From Agrobacterium leguminum (GTDB taxonomy: Bacteria > Pseudomonadota > Alphaproteobacteria > Rhizobiales > Rhizobiaceae): 64,000 bases of DNA. Below, in pieces: positions 38,286 through 48,502 of this stretch. Numbering within the stretch: the first letter of the stretch is position 1; every line of letters begins with the position of its first letter. The translations under genes were made by a program, and so were the position numbers. Below the pieces are notes generated by a model. It ran no database searches. It was not told the DNA's origin and saw only the letters and a list, made by a program, of their open reading frames with translations. The DNA lies in contig NZ_JADQWB010000002.1 in NCBI RefSeq assembly GCF_015704895.1, positions 62,001 through 126,000 of the forward strand. Reading direction: 5' to 3'.

Positions 38286-38725
38286 GGTGCGATCTCCTTG
38301 CGAATCTGTTCGATCGTTGCGGGGGTCATTTCCTGATTGTTGAGGATTTTTTCCTCGATCGGGTAGAGACCGCGAATGGCCTTCAGCGCTTCGAAAGCCT
38401 TGCCCGAGGCAACCAGCCCGTCGATCCGCTTGAGTTCCGCCAGAACCTCATCATGCTGGAAGCAGTTCAGCAGCATGCTGACCGACTTGCGGAACATGTT
38501 GGTGGACTGTTCGCGCCCTTCCGGGTTGATGAGGATCATCTGCGCGATGAAATAAAGCTGTCTGAGCGGTGTCGTCGCCTGATCGGGCTGCAGAACGTGG
38601 TTTTCAAGCAGGAACGTGACATCGTTCAGGAATTCGAGCGCCACCTTGCGATCCACACGCAGAACCGCGCCGTTGATAAAAATCTTTTCGCCCGATTTCA
38701 GCGAAATCCGAAGTGTACTTTTCAT
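38276..38725 (-). CDS. flbT: Flagellin synthesis repressor FlbT
   Basis: A 149-residue RNA-binding-type regulator that in Caulobacter controls flagellin mRNA stability. The start [20 protein letters not shown] and LLENHVLQP match the family. It overlaps flaF by four bases at its start. Confidence 0.93.
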   Translation of the reverse strand: MKSTLRISLKSGEKIFINGAVLRVDRKVALEFLNDVTFLLENHVLQPDQATTPLRQLYFIAQMILINPEGREQSTNMFRKSVSMLLNCFQHDEVLAELKRIDGLVASGKAFEALKAIRGLYPIEEKILNNQEMTPATIEQIRKEIAPWR

Positions 38726-39066
38726 TTCAGTCCATCCCTGATGATGGTTGTCACGTCAATTATGCCCTGGAAATTCGTCGACTGACGTTTCCGGATCAGT
38801 TCGCACTCTTTCAATATCCAGATCGCGATGGAAATCAGATTGGCCCTGAGCTCCATGGCAAGCTGGTTGTCGGGTTGCTTGAGATCCTCAATGAAGCGGA
38901 TCCAGACCCGTCGAGTGTAAAAAAGCGCTTCGATCGTGTGGCGCTGCGAAGAGGAATCCCTTGCCTCCACCAGAAGGTCGATCGATTTTGTCAACGCCTG
39001 CCGCTCGCGATCCTTCGCGTTGGCGACACCATCCTCCATGATTTCGGCGTAGGAAAACTGGTACAT
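38722..39066 (-). CDS. flaF: Flagellar biosynthesis regulator FlaF
   Basis: A 114-residue helical protein required for flagellin synthesis, acting opposite FlbT. The start [12 protein letters not shown] and the tryptophan-containing core LYFT-like [11 protein letters not shown] fit the family. It lies 34 bases after flgL. Confidence 0.92.
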   Translation of the reverse strand: MYQFSYAEIMEDGVANAKDRERQALTKSIDLLVEARDSSSQRHTIEALFYTRRVWIRFIEDLKQPDNQLAMELRANLISIAIWILKECELIRKRQSTNFQGIIDVTTIIRDGLK

Positions 39067-39100
39067 TCATGTATCCTTTATCTGCCGCCACCCCTGTTCA

Positions 39101-40204
39101 TCAGAGGTAGTTCACCAGACTCATTTTTTGCAGACGCGACGTGAGGCTGTATGCGATTTCAATCTGCTGCTGCAGCAGATCGAGGCGGGTCTTCGCCTCG
39201 TAGGTATCGATCCCCTCAATATCCAGCAGATGCGTTTCGATGATCTTCTTCTGGGCTGCCAGCGAATCATTGGCCTTCGAAACGCGGCTTTCGGAAAGGC
39301 CGAGCTGGCTTTGCTGCTGGTTCAGGCCACTGATGGCGGTGCCGATATTGGTCACCGATTTGGTCGCCACCATTTCGCGAACGCCGCTATCCACCTTTTC
39401 GTCGAGGAAGGTCATCGCCGTCATCGCCGTCAGTGCAAAATAACGCATGCCCTGCGAATTGCTGTTGCTGGAGGTTTCCACGACCTCGTTCTGGCTGATG
39501 CGGCTCGTCATGTTGGTGTCGCTCGCCTTGGAGCCGAAGGTCGTCCAGAAATCGTAGTTCTGGCCAGCCGTCAGGCTGCTATGGGGCGGGTTCGTTACCG
39601 TCGTGGTGCCGTTGAACACACCTTCGATATGGGTCATGAAGGCTTCGGCCTGGGTCTTGGACAGGCCGGTGATATCGCCAACCGCCGGCGTCTGCGCCGC
39701 CATGAATGCGTTCAGCTCGGTCTCATAGGCTTCCTTCAGGGTAGACCCTTCAGCGAAATAGTCATCGACGGGCTTCACATCCGTATTGATGCCGGAGAAC
39801 AGAAACTCGCCATTGACCGCCGTATTGGCGAAGCTGGTGAAATTGTTGAAGGCATTCGAGATGGTTTTGGCGACCGTCGTCAGCGTCGGCGCTTCGCTGC
39901 TGGTATTGGGGACAAGAACCTTCTGAATTTCCTGTGCGGCCTGCGCCATGCCGTCCAGCGCCGTCTGCGAGGATTTGAGACGTTGCGTTGCAATCGAATT
40001 GACGCTGACCAGCGAGGTAATGCGGTCGATATCGCGATTGAGATCGAGGCTGCGGGCGGTGTTGGCGCCCAGCGTCACGCCGAGATCGGCATGCTTGCCC
40101 GTCGTCAGCTCGGTATTGAGATTGGTCATCTCGAGCTGAGCCTTGAGGATGGTGCTGCGCATGCTGTTCTGCATCGCCAGCGATGAAATGAATGACGTTT
40201 TCAT
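39101..40204 (-). CDS. flgL: Hook-filament junction protein FlgL (HAP3)
   Basis: A 367-residue axial protein. N- and C-terminal flagellin-like coiled coils (NLNTELTTGKHADLG at about 28-42; the C-terminus from about 305) flank a variable centre. It joins hook to filament together with FlgK and starts only 3 bases after the flgK stop. Confidence 0.9.
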   Translation of the reverse strand: MKTSFISSLAMQNSMRSTILKAQLEMTNLNTELTTGKHADLGVTLGANTARSLDLNRDIDRITSLVSVNSIATQRLKSSQTALDGMAQAAQEIQKVLVPNTSSEAPTLTTVAKTISNAFNNFTSFANTAVNGEFLFSGINTDVKPVDDYFAEGSTLKEAYETELNAFMAAQTPAVGDITGLSKTQAEAFMTHIEGVFNGTTTVTNPPHSSLTAGQNYDFWTTFGSKASDTNMTSRISQNEVVETSSNSNSQGMRYFALTAMTAMTFLDEKVDSGVREMVATKSVTNIGTAISGLNQQQSQLGLSESRVSKANDSLAAQKKIIETHLLDIEGIDTYEAKTRLDLLQQQIEIAYSLTSRLQKMSLVNYL

Positions 40205-40207
40205 CGT

Positions 40208-41686
40208 TTACCTCACCATGTCCATCAGGGACTTGAGCATTTCGTCAACGGTCGTCACCAGTTTGGTCGCGGCCTTGTAGGATTGCTCGATATCCATGAG
40301 CAGCGACAGTTCCTCGTCCAGGCTGACCGCCGTATTGTTCGAATAGGACGTCGCGGAGCGCTCATAAAGCGCGCTTTTCGCTTCGTTGGCAGAAGTCGCG
40401 CCGGAACGTTCCTGTTCGAGCCACCCCATCGAGTTGGTGCCGTATTTCAGGATGCTGGTATTCGTATCGATACGTGTCGACGCGGCAAAATTCATGGGCG
40501 CGTCGAAAGCAGTAACATAGCTGCGGATCAGCTCGGAGAAACCGGTTCCCCCCGACGCTGCGGTATTGATCACGTAATCGGTACCGTTGATACCGCCGTC
40601 ACGCAACAATTCCGGATTGCCACCTTTGGAAATAATTAACGCCGGGTTGACGGTAATGCTGGCTGCGAGCCCGGGAGAGACAATCCCGTCTGCCGGAATG
40701 GTCGTCGCCGCCGGCGAGCCGTAGGTGAAGAGACCCGGCATATCCGGCAGGCCGCTGGTCGCGTCGGCCGGCTTTTCCGCAAACATGGTGATGAGGCCGC
40801 GGGCGATTTCGTCGAGCTGGCTCTGCATTGTCGGCGCCAGATCGTCACGAACCTGCATCAGGCCCTGAAGCGAGCCCTCAGACGTCGTGTTGCTGCCGCT
40901 TCCTGCCTTCAGCGCTACGCCATCGACATAGATTGCGTTGCCCGTGGTCGTCGCATCAAAACCCGGCTGCGTCTTGAAGGTGACGCTGCGCGGCACGATT
41001 TCGAACAGCGTCGCGCCATCCGTCGTATAAAGCGCCACATCGTTGTTGGGGCGATTGACGACATTGATGCCGATGATGGAGGAAATATCCTTCAGAAGCG
41101 TCTCGCGCTGATCGAGAGCGTCGCTTGGATCGCCGCCGATCGCCGTCTGCGCCTTGACCTCGTTATTGGCTTCCTCGAACTTCGCAAGCAGCCCGTTCAG
41201 CTTGTCGACCTGAAGGGCGATTTCCTTGTCGGCGCGCAGACGCATCGCCTGCAATTCACTCGAGGCCTTGTTCAGGGAACTGGCGACATCGGTAGCCGAG
41301 GTGACGGCCGTTGCGGCCAGAGCGGCATCGCTCGGCTTGGCGGCGTAAGCGTCCAGGCTCTTCAGCAGTTCCTTCATATAGGTGGCCGGCGAACTCTCAT
41401 AATCGTTGCCGCCGAAAATGCTCTTCATTTCCTCAAGACCGGTCAGAACCGTGCTCTGGCCGGAAGCAAGGGAAGAGCTGGAAATCGTCTGCCTGAGAAG
41501 ACTTTCATTCTGGGCACGGCCGTTGGAGACGATACTCGCTCCAGCCATGGTCGTGCCGAGAATGGCGGTTCGCTTGACGTAGTTAGCATTGCCGACATTG
41601 GCAATGTTCTTGGAGGTAACGTCCGTCTGCTTACCTGTATTATTGAAAATCGACTGCGCAGTATTCATTGCTGACGTGAGCGACAT
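40208..41686 (-). CDS. flgK: Hook-filament junction protein FlgK (HAP1)
   Basis: A 492-residue axial protein. The N-terminus has the rod/hook motif with SKNIANVGNANYVKR; the C-terminus ends in a coiled coil containing SLDEELSLLMDIEQSYKAAT, the FlgK signature. It follows flgE by 22 bases. Confidence 0.93.
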   Translation of the reverse strand: MSLTSAMNTAQSIFNNTGKQTDVTSKNIANVGNANYVKRTAILGTTMAGASIVSNGRAQNESLLRQTISSSSLASGQSTVLTGLEEMKSIFGGNDYESSPATYMKELLKSLDAYAAKPSDAALAATAVTSATDVASSLNKASSELQAMRLRADKEIALQVDKLNGLLAKFEEANNEVKAQTAIGGDPSDALDQRETLLKDISSIIGINVVNRPNNDVALYTTDGATLFEIVPRSVTFKTQPGFDATTTGNAIYVDGVALKAGSGSNTTSEGSLQGLMQVRDDLAPTMQSQLDEIARGLITMFAEKPADATSGLPDMPGLFTYGSPAATTIPADGIVSPGLAASITVNPALIISKGGNPELLRDGGINGTDYVINTAASGGTGFSELIRSYVTAFDAPMNFAASTRIDTNTSILKYGTNSMGWLEQERSGATSANEAKSALYERSATSYSNNTAVSLDEELSLLMDIEQSYKAATKLVTTVDEMLKSLMDMVR

Positions 41687-41708
41687 TCATCTGTCCTCGT
41701 GAGAAGTA

Positions 41709-42989
41709 TTATCTCTTCAGATTGATCAGGACGTCCATCAAATCCGATCCAGTCTGGAAGACTTTCGAATTCGCTGTGTAGATACGCTGGGATTCAATCA
41801 TGTCGGTGAGTTCGCTGGCGATATCGACGTTCGAGCCTTCCAGCGCGCCCTTCTGGATGTAACCGAAGCTGCCCGACTGCGGGAAGCCGATGGTGACGAC
41901 ACCCGACTCGTTGCTCGGCAGATAGACGTTACCGTTCTGCGGGCTGAGATTGTCGACGCTCGGCACCGTGGCCAGCGCCAGCTGGTAAATGTTGCGGCGA
42001 CCGCCATCCTGATAGACCGCCGTTACCACGCCATCCTTGCCGATTTCCACATCCTTGATCTGGCTCGGGCCATTGCCGTCCAGAACTGCAGTGCCAGGCG
42101 TAAACTTGGTCGAGAACTGCGTCATTTCAGACAGGTCGATGTTGATCGCCTGCGCCACGCCGCTGACCTGATCATTGATCGTAATCGAATTGTCCGAAGT
42201 GGTGGTGAGCTTGTTGGTCGCAGGATCGAATGTCAGCGTGACACTTTCCTGAACAAGGTCCGATGCTGGCGTAGCCGTATAGGGGAAACCGCCATTCGTC
42301 GACTGATCCTGACGATAAACCGCTACTTCCCAGGTATTGTCGCCGGTCTTGGTATAGTAGAAATCGTAAAGCACCTTAGCGCCACCGCTATCGAATGCCG
42401 TAAGCGAGGTCTTGTTACCGAACGTCGCAGTTGCGGAGTTGGTGCTTGGAAGCGATGCCGCCGCCACAGCCGTATCGTCACGGTTAAGATTGGCCGGGAA
42501 GCTGCCCTGCGTGGAGGGCGATGCCGTCAGGCCGAAATTATTGACGTTGATGGCTTCAAGACCCGTGAAGCCGTTGACGACAGCCGCCGGCGGGTTGGAA
42601 CCGTAGGGATAACCCATCAGCTGGAAGCCAGCCGCGTTTTCCAGATACCCTTCCGAGTTCTTCACGAAAGAACCAGCGCGGGTGAGGTAGGGCGTGCCTG
42701 CACCGTCCTGAACCACGAAGAAGCCGTTGCCCTGAATGGCAAGGTCGGTGCTGGAGGTGGTGTAGGAGAGGTTGCCCTGCTCCGAAATGCTGTAGCGAAC
42801 GTTGGACTGCACGCCGCCGGACGCATAGCTGCCCGACGAGGAGGGCAGAACGAGCGAGGAGAACGACGTCGATGCGCGCTTGTAGCCGGTGGTGCTTGCG
42901 TTGGCGATGTTGTCGCCCACGGTCCCCAGCTTGTTCGCCTGTGCATTCATGCCGGACACACCGGTTCGCATAGTGCCGAAAATACTCAT
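41709..42989 (-). CDS. flgE: Flagellar hook protein FlgE
   Basis: A 426-residue hook subunit. The N-terminal rod motif GDNIANASTTGYKRAST is at about 24-40 and the C-terminal segment LEGSNVDIASELTDMIESQR ends the protein, with the D1/D2 domains between. It is the first gene of the long flgE-to-fliL-like operon, and the space to rem (about 100 bases) should contain its promoter. Confidence 0.94.
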   Translation of the reverse strand: MSIFGTMRTGVSGMNAQANKLGTVGDNIANASTTGYKRASTSFSSLVLPSSSGSYASGGVQSNVRYSISEQGNLSYTTSSTDLAIQGNGFFVVQDGAGTPYLTRAGSFVKNSEGYLENAAGFQLMGYPYGSNPPAAVVNGFTGLEAINVNNFGLTASPSTQGSFPANLNRDDTAVAAASLPSTNSATATFGNKTSLTAFDSGGAKVLYDFYYTKTGDNTWEVAVYRQDQSTNGGFPYTATPASDLVQESVTLTFDPATNKLTTTSDNSITINDQVSGVAQAINIDLSEMTQFSTKFTPGTAVLDGNGPSQIKDVEIGKDGVVTAVYQDGGRRNIYQLALATVPSVDNLSPQNGNVYLPSNESGVVTIGFPQSGSFGYIQKGALEGSNVDIASELTDMIESQRIYTANSKVFQTGSDLMDVLINLKR

Positions 42990-43094
42990 TCAAAAACCCT
43001 CGTGGTCATCTTTCAGGGAGAAGGTAAAGCGTTTGGCTTGCGTGAAGCTGTCGGAAATACCGCGTTTGAAAAAGACCACGCGGGTCAATGAAAA

Positions 43095-43766
43095 TCATTG
43101 CCAATCAATGCTGTAGCCGAGGAAACGTTTGGAATCGACCGGATCGTAGCCAAGCTTCTTGCGCAGCTTCTTGCGCAGCTTGCTGATGTGGCTTTCAACG
43201 ACGTTTTCTTCGACGTCGTCATCGAAGATGCCGTAGATGGCATTGAAAATCTGCGCCTTGGAAACGCGGCGTCCGCGATTGGCGATCAAATATTCGAGGA
43301 TGCGGCGCTCACGGCGCGGCAAGGGGAACACTTCACCACCCACTTCCGGGTCGCGGCCATCGGAGAAAACCCGGATCGGTCCAGCATCGGTGAAATTCGA
43401 GATGACCTGCAATCGGCGACGGATCGCCGCCGCACGTGCAAGAATTTCACGGGGGTGCACCGGCTTGCGCACGACGTCGTCGACGCCGCTGTCGAAAAGC
43501 GCCAGCGTCGATTCCAGCGAGGGCTGGTCGCTGACCGCGATCACCGGGGCCGTCGTGCGATCCCTGATCGCCTTCGGCAAAGAAAAGCTCCGGTCGCCCT
43601 GGCCGATCAGGAAGGCTTCCACAGCCGCAAGATCGCTTTCCGCCGCCGTCGAGACCCACTCCCCGAATTCGACCGGATCGAACCCGGTCGAGGGAATGCC
43701 CTCACGCCCAAATAGAGATGTATAGCCGTCTTTAACGAGCTCGCGCTCATCAACCACTACGATCAT
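43095..43766 (-). CDS. rem: Flagellar transcriptional regulator Rem/FtcR
   Basis: A 223-residue OmpR-type regulator known in Sinorhizobium as Rem (growth-phase control of motility) and in Brucella as FtcR. The C-terminal winged helix ([20 protein letters not shown], then [15 protein letters not shown]) is intact. The receiver-like domain lacks an aspartate in the usual acceptor position (around residues 48-55), so activity is probably not set by phosphorylation. It lies between the mot and flgE operons. Confidence 0.9.
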   Translation of the reverse strand: MIVVVDERELVKDGYTSLFGREGIPSTGFDPVEFGEWVSTAAESDLAAVEAFLIGQGDRSFSLPKAIRDRTTAPVIAVSDQPSLESTLALFDSGVDDVVRKPVHPREILARAAAIRRRLQVISNFTDAGPIRVFSDGRDPEVGGEVFPLPRRERRILEYLIANRGRRVSKAQIFNAIYGIFDDDVEENVVESHISKLRKKLRKKLGYDPVDSKRFLGYSIDWQ

Positions 43767-44048
43767 TCGTCCGCCTCCGAATCAGTGTGGTGTTTTCCAA
43801 TGTGGCATTGGTACGAATCGGGCGATTCAGGGACAACTGTAGGAAATCATCGATAGATATTAATAATTGATTAACCATTTTGTGCCGATTTGATCTATAT
43901 ATAGTGGGTATTAACCATATATGGCACAAAATTTTTGTGTAGAAATTTCAAAATTCCGAAAAAACCGCTTGAAATGCCTTTTTTCGATCAATCTATCGCC
44001 ACATTTCGAAATACGAGTCCTACGGCGCCTGAAAGCAATTTCAGGTTG

Positions 44049-44627
44049 TCAACCGTCGCAGAAATTTTTCGCGTTGGCGGTCCATTTCCCGTAGCCCGTC
44101 GCCACCAGATTGGCGATGACACGGCAGACATATTTCTTCTGCGCCGGGTCATTGTTGGGGCCGGCATGATAGCGCGCGACCGCCATGGTCCAGGTTTCAT
44201 GCCTGTTGTGAAGGTTGCGCAGAAACATGGCGGCATATTCCACATTGCGGCGCGGATCGAACATTTCCCGCGCGGATGCGAAATTTTCGCCATGGAAATA
44301 ATGATTTATCTGCATGCATCCGAGGTCGATCAGCTTGGCGCCGCTGCGCTTCGCCGCCTCAAAAGTGGTCAAAGCCTCCTCCGTGGAGGAGGCAAATACC
44401 GGTTTTCCTTCGATATTCATGGCGTTGGGGTCGAGACGCCCCTTGCGGCCCGTTTCGGTCAGCCCCACCGAATAGAGAATTCCCTCCGGCACGCCATATT
44501 TGCGTGCCGCCGACTGGATCTCTCTTTCACAGACACCTGACGTTGCCGAAGCGGACGCGTTCTCAGAGGTAGACGCCATTGTCAGCAGAAGAGCGGGCAG
44601 AGCCAAGAGCGCCATCCATGCCTTCAT
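44049..44627 (-). CDS. Lytic transglycosylase of the flagellar cluster
   Basis: A 192-residue exported enzyme. Residues 1-27 are a signal peptide. The SLT domain shows the catalytic Glu in YSVGLTETGRKG (about 58), then DLGCMQINHYF and MAVARYHAGPNND. It would cleave peptidoglycan to let the rod pass, in place of the hydrolase domain absent from FlgJ. Its start lies 65 bases inside the motD frame; no later start keeps the signal. Confidence 0.85.
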   Translation of the reverse strand: MKAWMALLALPALLLTMASTSENASASATSGVCEREIQSAARKYGVPEGILYSVGLTETGRKGRLDPNAMNIEGKPVFASSTEEALTTFEAAKRSGAKLIDLGCMQINHYFHGENFASAREMFDPRRNVEYAAMFLRNLHNRHETWTMAVARYHAGPNNDPAQKKYVCRVIANLVATGYGKWTANAKNFCDG

Positions 44628-45924
44628 TATGCACCCCCAAATTATCGCCATTGCCTTGCCGGTCGCCCCGTGCTCCGGACTCGTCACGGTTGCGCCCGGC
44701 GGCGGCCTGCTGACCCTGCTGCTGCGCCTGCTGATTTTGCTGATTGTTGCCTTGTGTGCCCGTTTGGTCACTCTTGTCGGAAGAAGCGATGCTGATGGTG
44801 ATGTTATCGACCGTCAGACCCTGCGCCTTGAGGCCATCGAGGATGCTCTTGCTGTCTTCCTGGAGCTTTTTATAGGCTGCAACACTCTCCACCGTCATGT
44901 GGACGGCAAGCTCGTCACCGGCAAGACGCAGCGACATTGTCACCGATCCAAGCTCGATCGGCGTCATGTGCAGCTTCAGCGTATGGACGACCTTGCCGGT
45001 GCTGCTCTGGGCCGCCGCATTGGAGAGCGACGAACCGGGCTGCATGGCGCTCACCCATTCCGGATCATTAACGATCAGGCCGGTCAGGGCCGAAGCGTTG
45101 GTCGAGGGCGCCAGGCCGATGAACCGCCGCGAATCGAGAACCGTTATGGTGTCGGCCGCCTTGCCGGTGCTTTCGCGTGCATCGAACTCGACACGGCCTT
45201 CACGCTGAACGGTGCTCATATCCAGAGCCCGGGCCGCGCCTGAGCGCGGAGACGAAAAACGGAATGCCGAGGCATCGCCCTCGTTTTCCGAAGCAGAACC
45301 CGCCTCGTTACCGGCTGGTGCGATCCCTGTCGGCATGTCCTTGACCGAATGCTCGACCTTGCCACGGACAGGCTCAGCGCGTTCTGATTTCACCGTGTCG
45401 GCCTTGCCGGCAATCGCCTGGGCAATTTCCTCAAGCGGTGTCTTGGCCGTCGCCATATCGGCGGCATTGGCCGTCACCAGCTGCAGTTCCGCCAGCTTCG
45501 GATCGATCGTATCGTCCGTCACCTCGGCGTCCTTGTCGGCGTCGTCCTTGAGCTTCTTGCCGGGCTTGCCGTTTTCCGGCGTTGTGCGGGCCGTTTTCAC
45601 GGCGCTCTGAAACTCGGCCACCGTCTCCTGGGCACGACCTTCGCCGGCATGCTCATTGACGATCACATTGAGAAATGTTGCGGGCCGCTTGACCGGGACA
45701 TCCATCTTTTCCGCCTCGCCATCGGGCTGCGCCTGCTGTTCTTCAGCCGGGTTCTCGTCCTGCTGATGCCGCGAATGCAGCGCCTGCGGCGGGCGCTCGT
45801 CCCGAACCGTGGAAAGGGCATCGCCGAAACTGCCGCCCTTGGCGTCGTCCCTGGCATTGGCGCTGCCGGCGCGCGGATCGGATGGCGGCGCATTCACTAT
45901 CGCGTTGATGGTTGCGTCGATCAT
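44563..45924 (-). CDS. motD: Hook-length control protein MotD/FliK
   Basis: A 453-residue protein first named MotD in Sinorhizobium and later recognised as FliK. A long polar, low-complexity N-terminal half is followed by the conserved hook-length domain at about 315-385 (LKLHMTPIELGSVTMSLRL), then a Gln/Asn/Gly-rich tail. It sets hook length and switches export specificity through FlhB. It overlaps motC by four bases. Confidence 0.88.
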   Translation of the reverse strand: MIDATINAIVNAPPSDPRAGSANARDDAKGGSFGDALSTVRDERPPQALHSRHQQDENPAEEQQAQPDGEAEKMDVPVKRPATFLNVIVNEHAGEGRAQETVAEFQSAVKTARTTPENGKPGKKLKDDADKDAEVTDDTIDPKLAELQLVTANAADMATAKTPLEEIAQAIAGKADTVKSERAEPVRGKVEHSVKDMPTGIAPAGNEAGSASENEGDASAFRFSSPRSGAARALDMSTVQREGRVEFDARESTGKAADTITVLDSRRFIGLAPSTNASALTGLIVNDPEWVSAMQPGSSLSNAAAQSSTGKVVHTLKLHMTPIELGSVTMSLRLAGDELAVHMTVESVAAYKKLQEDSKSILDGLKAQGLTVDNITISIASSDKSDQTGTQGNNQQNQQAQQQGQQAAAGRNRDESGARGDRQGNGDNLGVHNEGMDGALGSARSSADNGVYL

Positions 45925-47198
45925 GGTGCCCCCTCGCCTTTCTTCAACAGGCTGTCGATTTCATCGAGCTTGCTGCGACCGCTCGTCACGAGTTGCCGCA
46001 CGTTATCGCCCTCGTCGTCAGCCTTCTGGGTTTCGACCCGCCATATGCTCCTTGCATCGGCAGCGTTCGCTTCGTTTTCGGGCGCATTCCGCCCGGTGTC
46101 CTTCGTGACCGCAGTGTCGGTCTCGACACCGGACTGCGGGGAAGGAGGACGAACCACCTGCTCGGCAATCGCCCTTGCCGCCTCCCGCAAGGCCCTGTCC
46201 CGATCCGAAAGCTGCGCTTCTGGAATCTGCCCTATTGTCTCGATTGCGCTCACCACATCGGGCGTGCCGATGTTGGAAAGGCTTTCATAGAGATTTGCCT
46301 GTACTTCCGGCTCACCCGGCAGCGCAGGAGACAGCGCCTTTGCCTTCAAAGCCGCCATGCGCGCCAGCGAATCCTTGCCGCTGATCGCCGCGAGGCGGGA
46401 AAGCCGAAGATAGGCTTCCTTCTGCCGCTCGGTATCCATCATGGCGAAGGTTTCCTGTATCGCCTCCTCGCCAATGGAATCGGCGCGCTTAACCACCAGC
46501 GAGACCAGAAGGTCAGCGAACTGGCTGGCATAGGGCGAATGCAGGAACCGGCGCGCATAACGCTGCGCATAATCGACGCCGCGTGCCGCATCGCCATCCT
46601 CGACCGCGATGGCGAGCGAACGGCGCAATGCCGCCTCCTCGACGATCGTGCCCGGCGCTTCGAGCCGGGCGATATCGTAAAAACCAAGCGCCGCCAGTGG
46701 ATCGCGCGGGATCGTCACATTACCGCCGATCAGCGCCAGATAAGCGCCAATCCGCTTGCCGCGATATTCAGGCACCATGGCCGCAATACTCTGCGCGACC
46801 AGCGTTCCCTTGCCGGAGAGGTATTTACGCAGGATATCGGCAACGCGGCTGTCGAAATTGCCATCCACATCACGCGCGACCAGCAATTCCAGCGTAGCCG
46901 GATTGCCGCCGCTCATCGCATAGATAAGCGCCGCATCGACATTGCGCGGATCCTTGAAGATCGCCGAAGGCGCGCTCTTCAGCCTCTCGTCGATGGTCTG
47001 GAGTAGAAATCGCTGCATTTCCGAAGCGGAATGGTCGCCCATGGCGACCGAATCCTGCACGAATTGCAGGGAGCGCAGCATGGCATAGGGCATGAGATTG
47101 TCTTGCGACTGCGAAAACGCCCTGCCCGGCTCGGAGCCGAGACCGCAAAGCGTCGCCGCAAGAAGAAGCCAGCGTTTCGAGGTTTTCGTCACACTCAC
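45921..47198 (-). CDS. motC: Periplasmic motor protein MotC
   Basis: A 425-residue periplasmic protein known from Sinorhizobium and Agrobacterium, where it helps stator function with MotB. Residues 1-28 are a signal peptide ([15 protein letters not shown]). The rest is helix-rich with TPR-like spacing and an acidic, polar C-terminus. It overlaps motB by four bases. Its chaperone motE is at the right end of the window. Confidence 0.9.
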   Translation of the reverse strand: MSVTKTSKRWLLLAATLCGLGSEPGRAFSQSQDNLMPYAMLRSLQFVQDSVAMGDHSASEMQRFLLQTIDERLKSAPSAIFKDPRNVDAALIYAMSGGNPATLELLVARDVDGNFDSRVADILRKYLSGKGTLVAQSIAAMVPEYRGKRIGAYLALIGGNVTIPRDPLAALGFYDIARLEAPGTIVEEAALRRSLAIAVEDGDAARGVDYAQRYARRFLHSPYASQFADLLVSLVVKRADSIGEEAIQETFAMMDTERQKEAYLRLSRLAAISGKDSLARMAALKAKALSPALPGEPEVQANLYESLSNIGTPDVVSAIETIGQIPEAQLSDRDRALREAARAIAEQVVRPPSPQSGVETDTAVTKDTGRNAPENEANAADARSIWRVETQKADDEGDNVRQLVTSGRSKLDEIDSLLKKGEGAP

Positions 47199-48502
47199 CC
47201 CCGATCGGCCTCAAGCAGAATTTCGATGCGGCGGTTGGCGTCCGCCAGAGGGTCCGCCGGCACCTGCAATCTGCGGTCCGCAAAACCCGAGACCTGCTTT
47301 ACCCGCTCTTCCGACAGGCCGCCGCGCACCAGCATGTAATAGGCGCTGTGAGCGCGATCCATGGAAAGCCGCCAGTTGTCATTGGCCTCGCCCTTGAACT
47401 GCCGTCCGTCAGTATGGCCGCGTATCACCACGCTGCCACCGCGCTCCTGAAGCAGTTTGCCGATTTTTTCCATGGCCAGAACCATTTCACGCCGGGGAAC
47501 GGCCGATCCGATGTTGAACATCGGCGTTTCCGTCTGGTCGGAAATGGTGAGCAGCAATCCGCCTTCGGCCGGCGTCACCACCAGACCTTCGGAAAGCTTG
47601 CCGGTAATGCCGGATATCTGCTTCTCGATCTCCTCGCGCAGCGTGTCGGCCTTTTCCCAGTCGGCGTCGCTGGCCTTTTGCTCTGCATCGCTTGCCTGGC
47701 GCGGCTCATCCGGCTTTGGCTGCGCGAGCGCAGCCTGCTCGGCGGCATCCGGACGCTGCTGCGGCACAACGGCGGCGACTTCCATCGGTTTGCCGTCTTC
47801 CGCCTTGTCGGCCGGGGTCTCGGACGCCTTGAGCGCGACCGCCTGAGCGTTTTCGGCCGCATCCTCCTGCTTGCTCTCGGCAACTTGCTGCTGTTCAACC
47901 GGTTTCTGCGGCTGATCGGCCCGGGTGATTTTCACCTGCTGGGTCCAGAAATCGGGATCGAACGGATCGCGATAGGCTTCACCGCCGCTTGCGCCCGTCG
48001 CCGGGCCGGAATCGGCGGCACCGCCCTCGCCCTTGGCGCTGACATTGGCCTGCTGGCCCACCTGCTGGGCGATTTCCGCCAGCACGGAATAGGGATTTTC
48101 GAAAAAGTCCGCCTCGGAAAAGTTCGACTGCTCACCGGTCTGCGAGGTCAGGTCTTCGCCCGTCGCCGCGGCGGAACCTTTGGTGACCTTTTCCGCCTGG
48201 ATGTTGGACTGGTCCTTCTTCTGGACGCCCTCTTCCTTGTCCACCGGCTTTTCCAGCCCCTTGGACGAGGGTTTCTCATCGGACAGCTTGATCGGATTGA
48301 AATAGCTGGCGACCGAGGCCTTGGTTTCCTCATTGGCGGCATTGACCAGCCACATGACGAGGAAGAACGCCATCATCGCCGTCATGAAGTCGGCATAGGC
48401 GATTTTCCACGCACCGCCATGGGCGCCGTCATGACCGCCCTTGTGGCGCTTGACGATGATGATCTCGTTTTTACCGTGGTGGTGATTTTCGCCTTCACTC
48501 AT
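47195..48502 (-). CDS. motB: Flagellar stator protein MotB
   Basis: A 435-residue stator subunit. One membrane helix (about 34-51) carries the proton-binding Asp in [18 protein letters not shown]. The C-terminal OmpA-like domain (about 320-435; [11 protein letters not shown]) binds peptidoglycan. The linker between them is about 260 residues, Gln/Ala/Glu-rich and far longer than in enterobacteria, where MotC is absent. Its ATG overlaps the upstream stop-proximal end by four bases. Confidence 0.94.
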   Translation of the reverse strand: MSEGENHHHGKNEIIIVKRHKGGHDGAHGGAWKIAYADFMTAMMAFFLVMWLVNAANEETKASVASYFNPIKLSDEKPSSKGLEKPVDKEEGVQKKDQSNIQAEKVTKGSAAATGEDLTSQTGEQSNFSEADFFENPYSVLAEIAQQVGQQANVSAKGEGGAADSGPATGASGGEAYRDPFDPDFWTQQVKITRADQPQKPVEQQQVAESKQEDAAENAQAVALKASETPADKAEDGKPMEVAAVVPQQRPDAAEQAALAQPKPDEPRQASDAEQKASDADWEKADTLREEIEKQISGITGKLSEGLVVTPAEGGLLLTISDQTETPMFNIGSAVPRREMVLAMEKIGKLLQERGGSVVIRGHTDGRQFKGEANDNWRLSMDRAHSAYYMLVRGGLSEERVKQVSGFADRRLQVPADPLADANRRIEILLEADRG

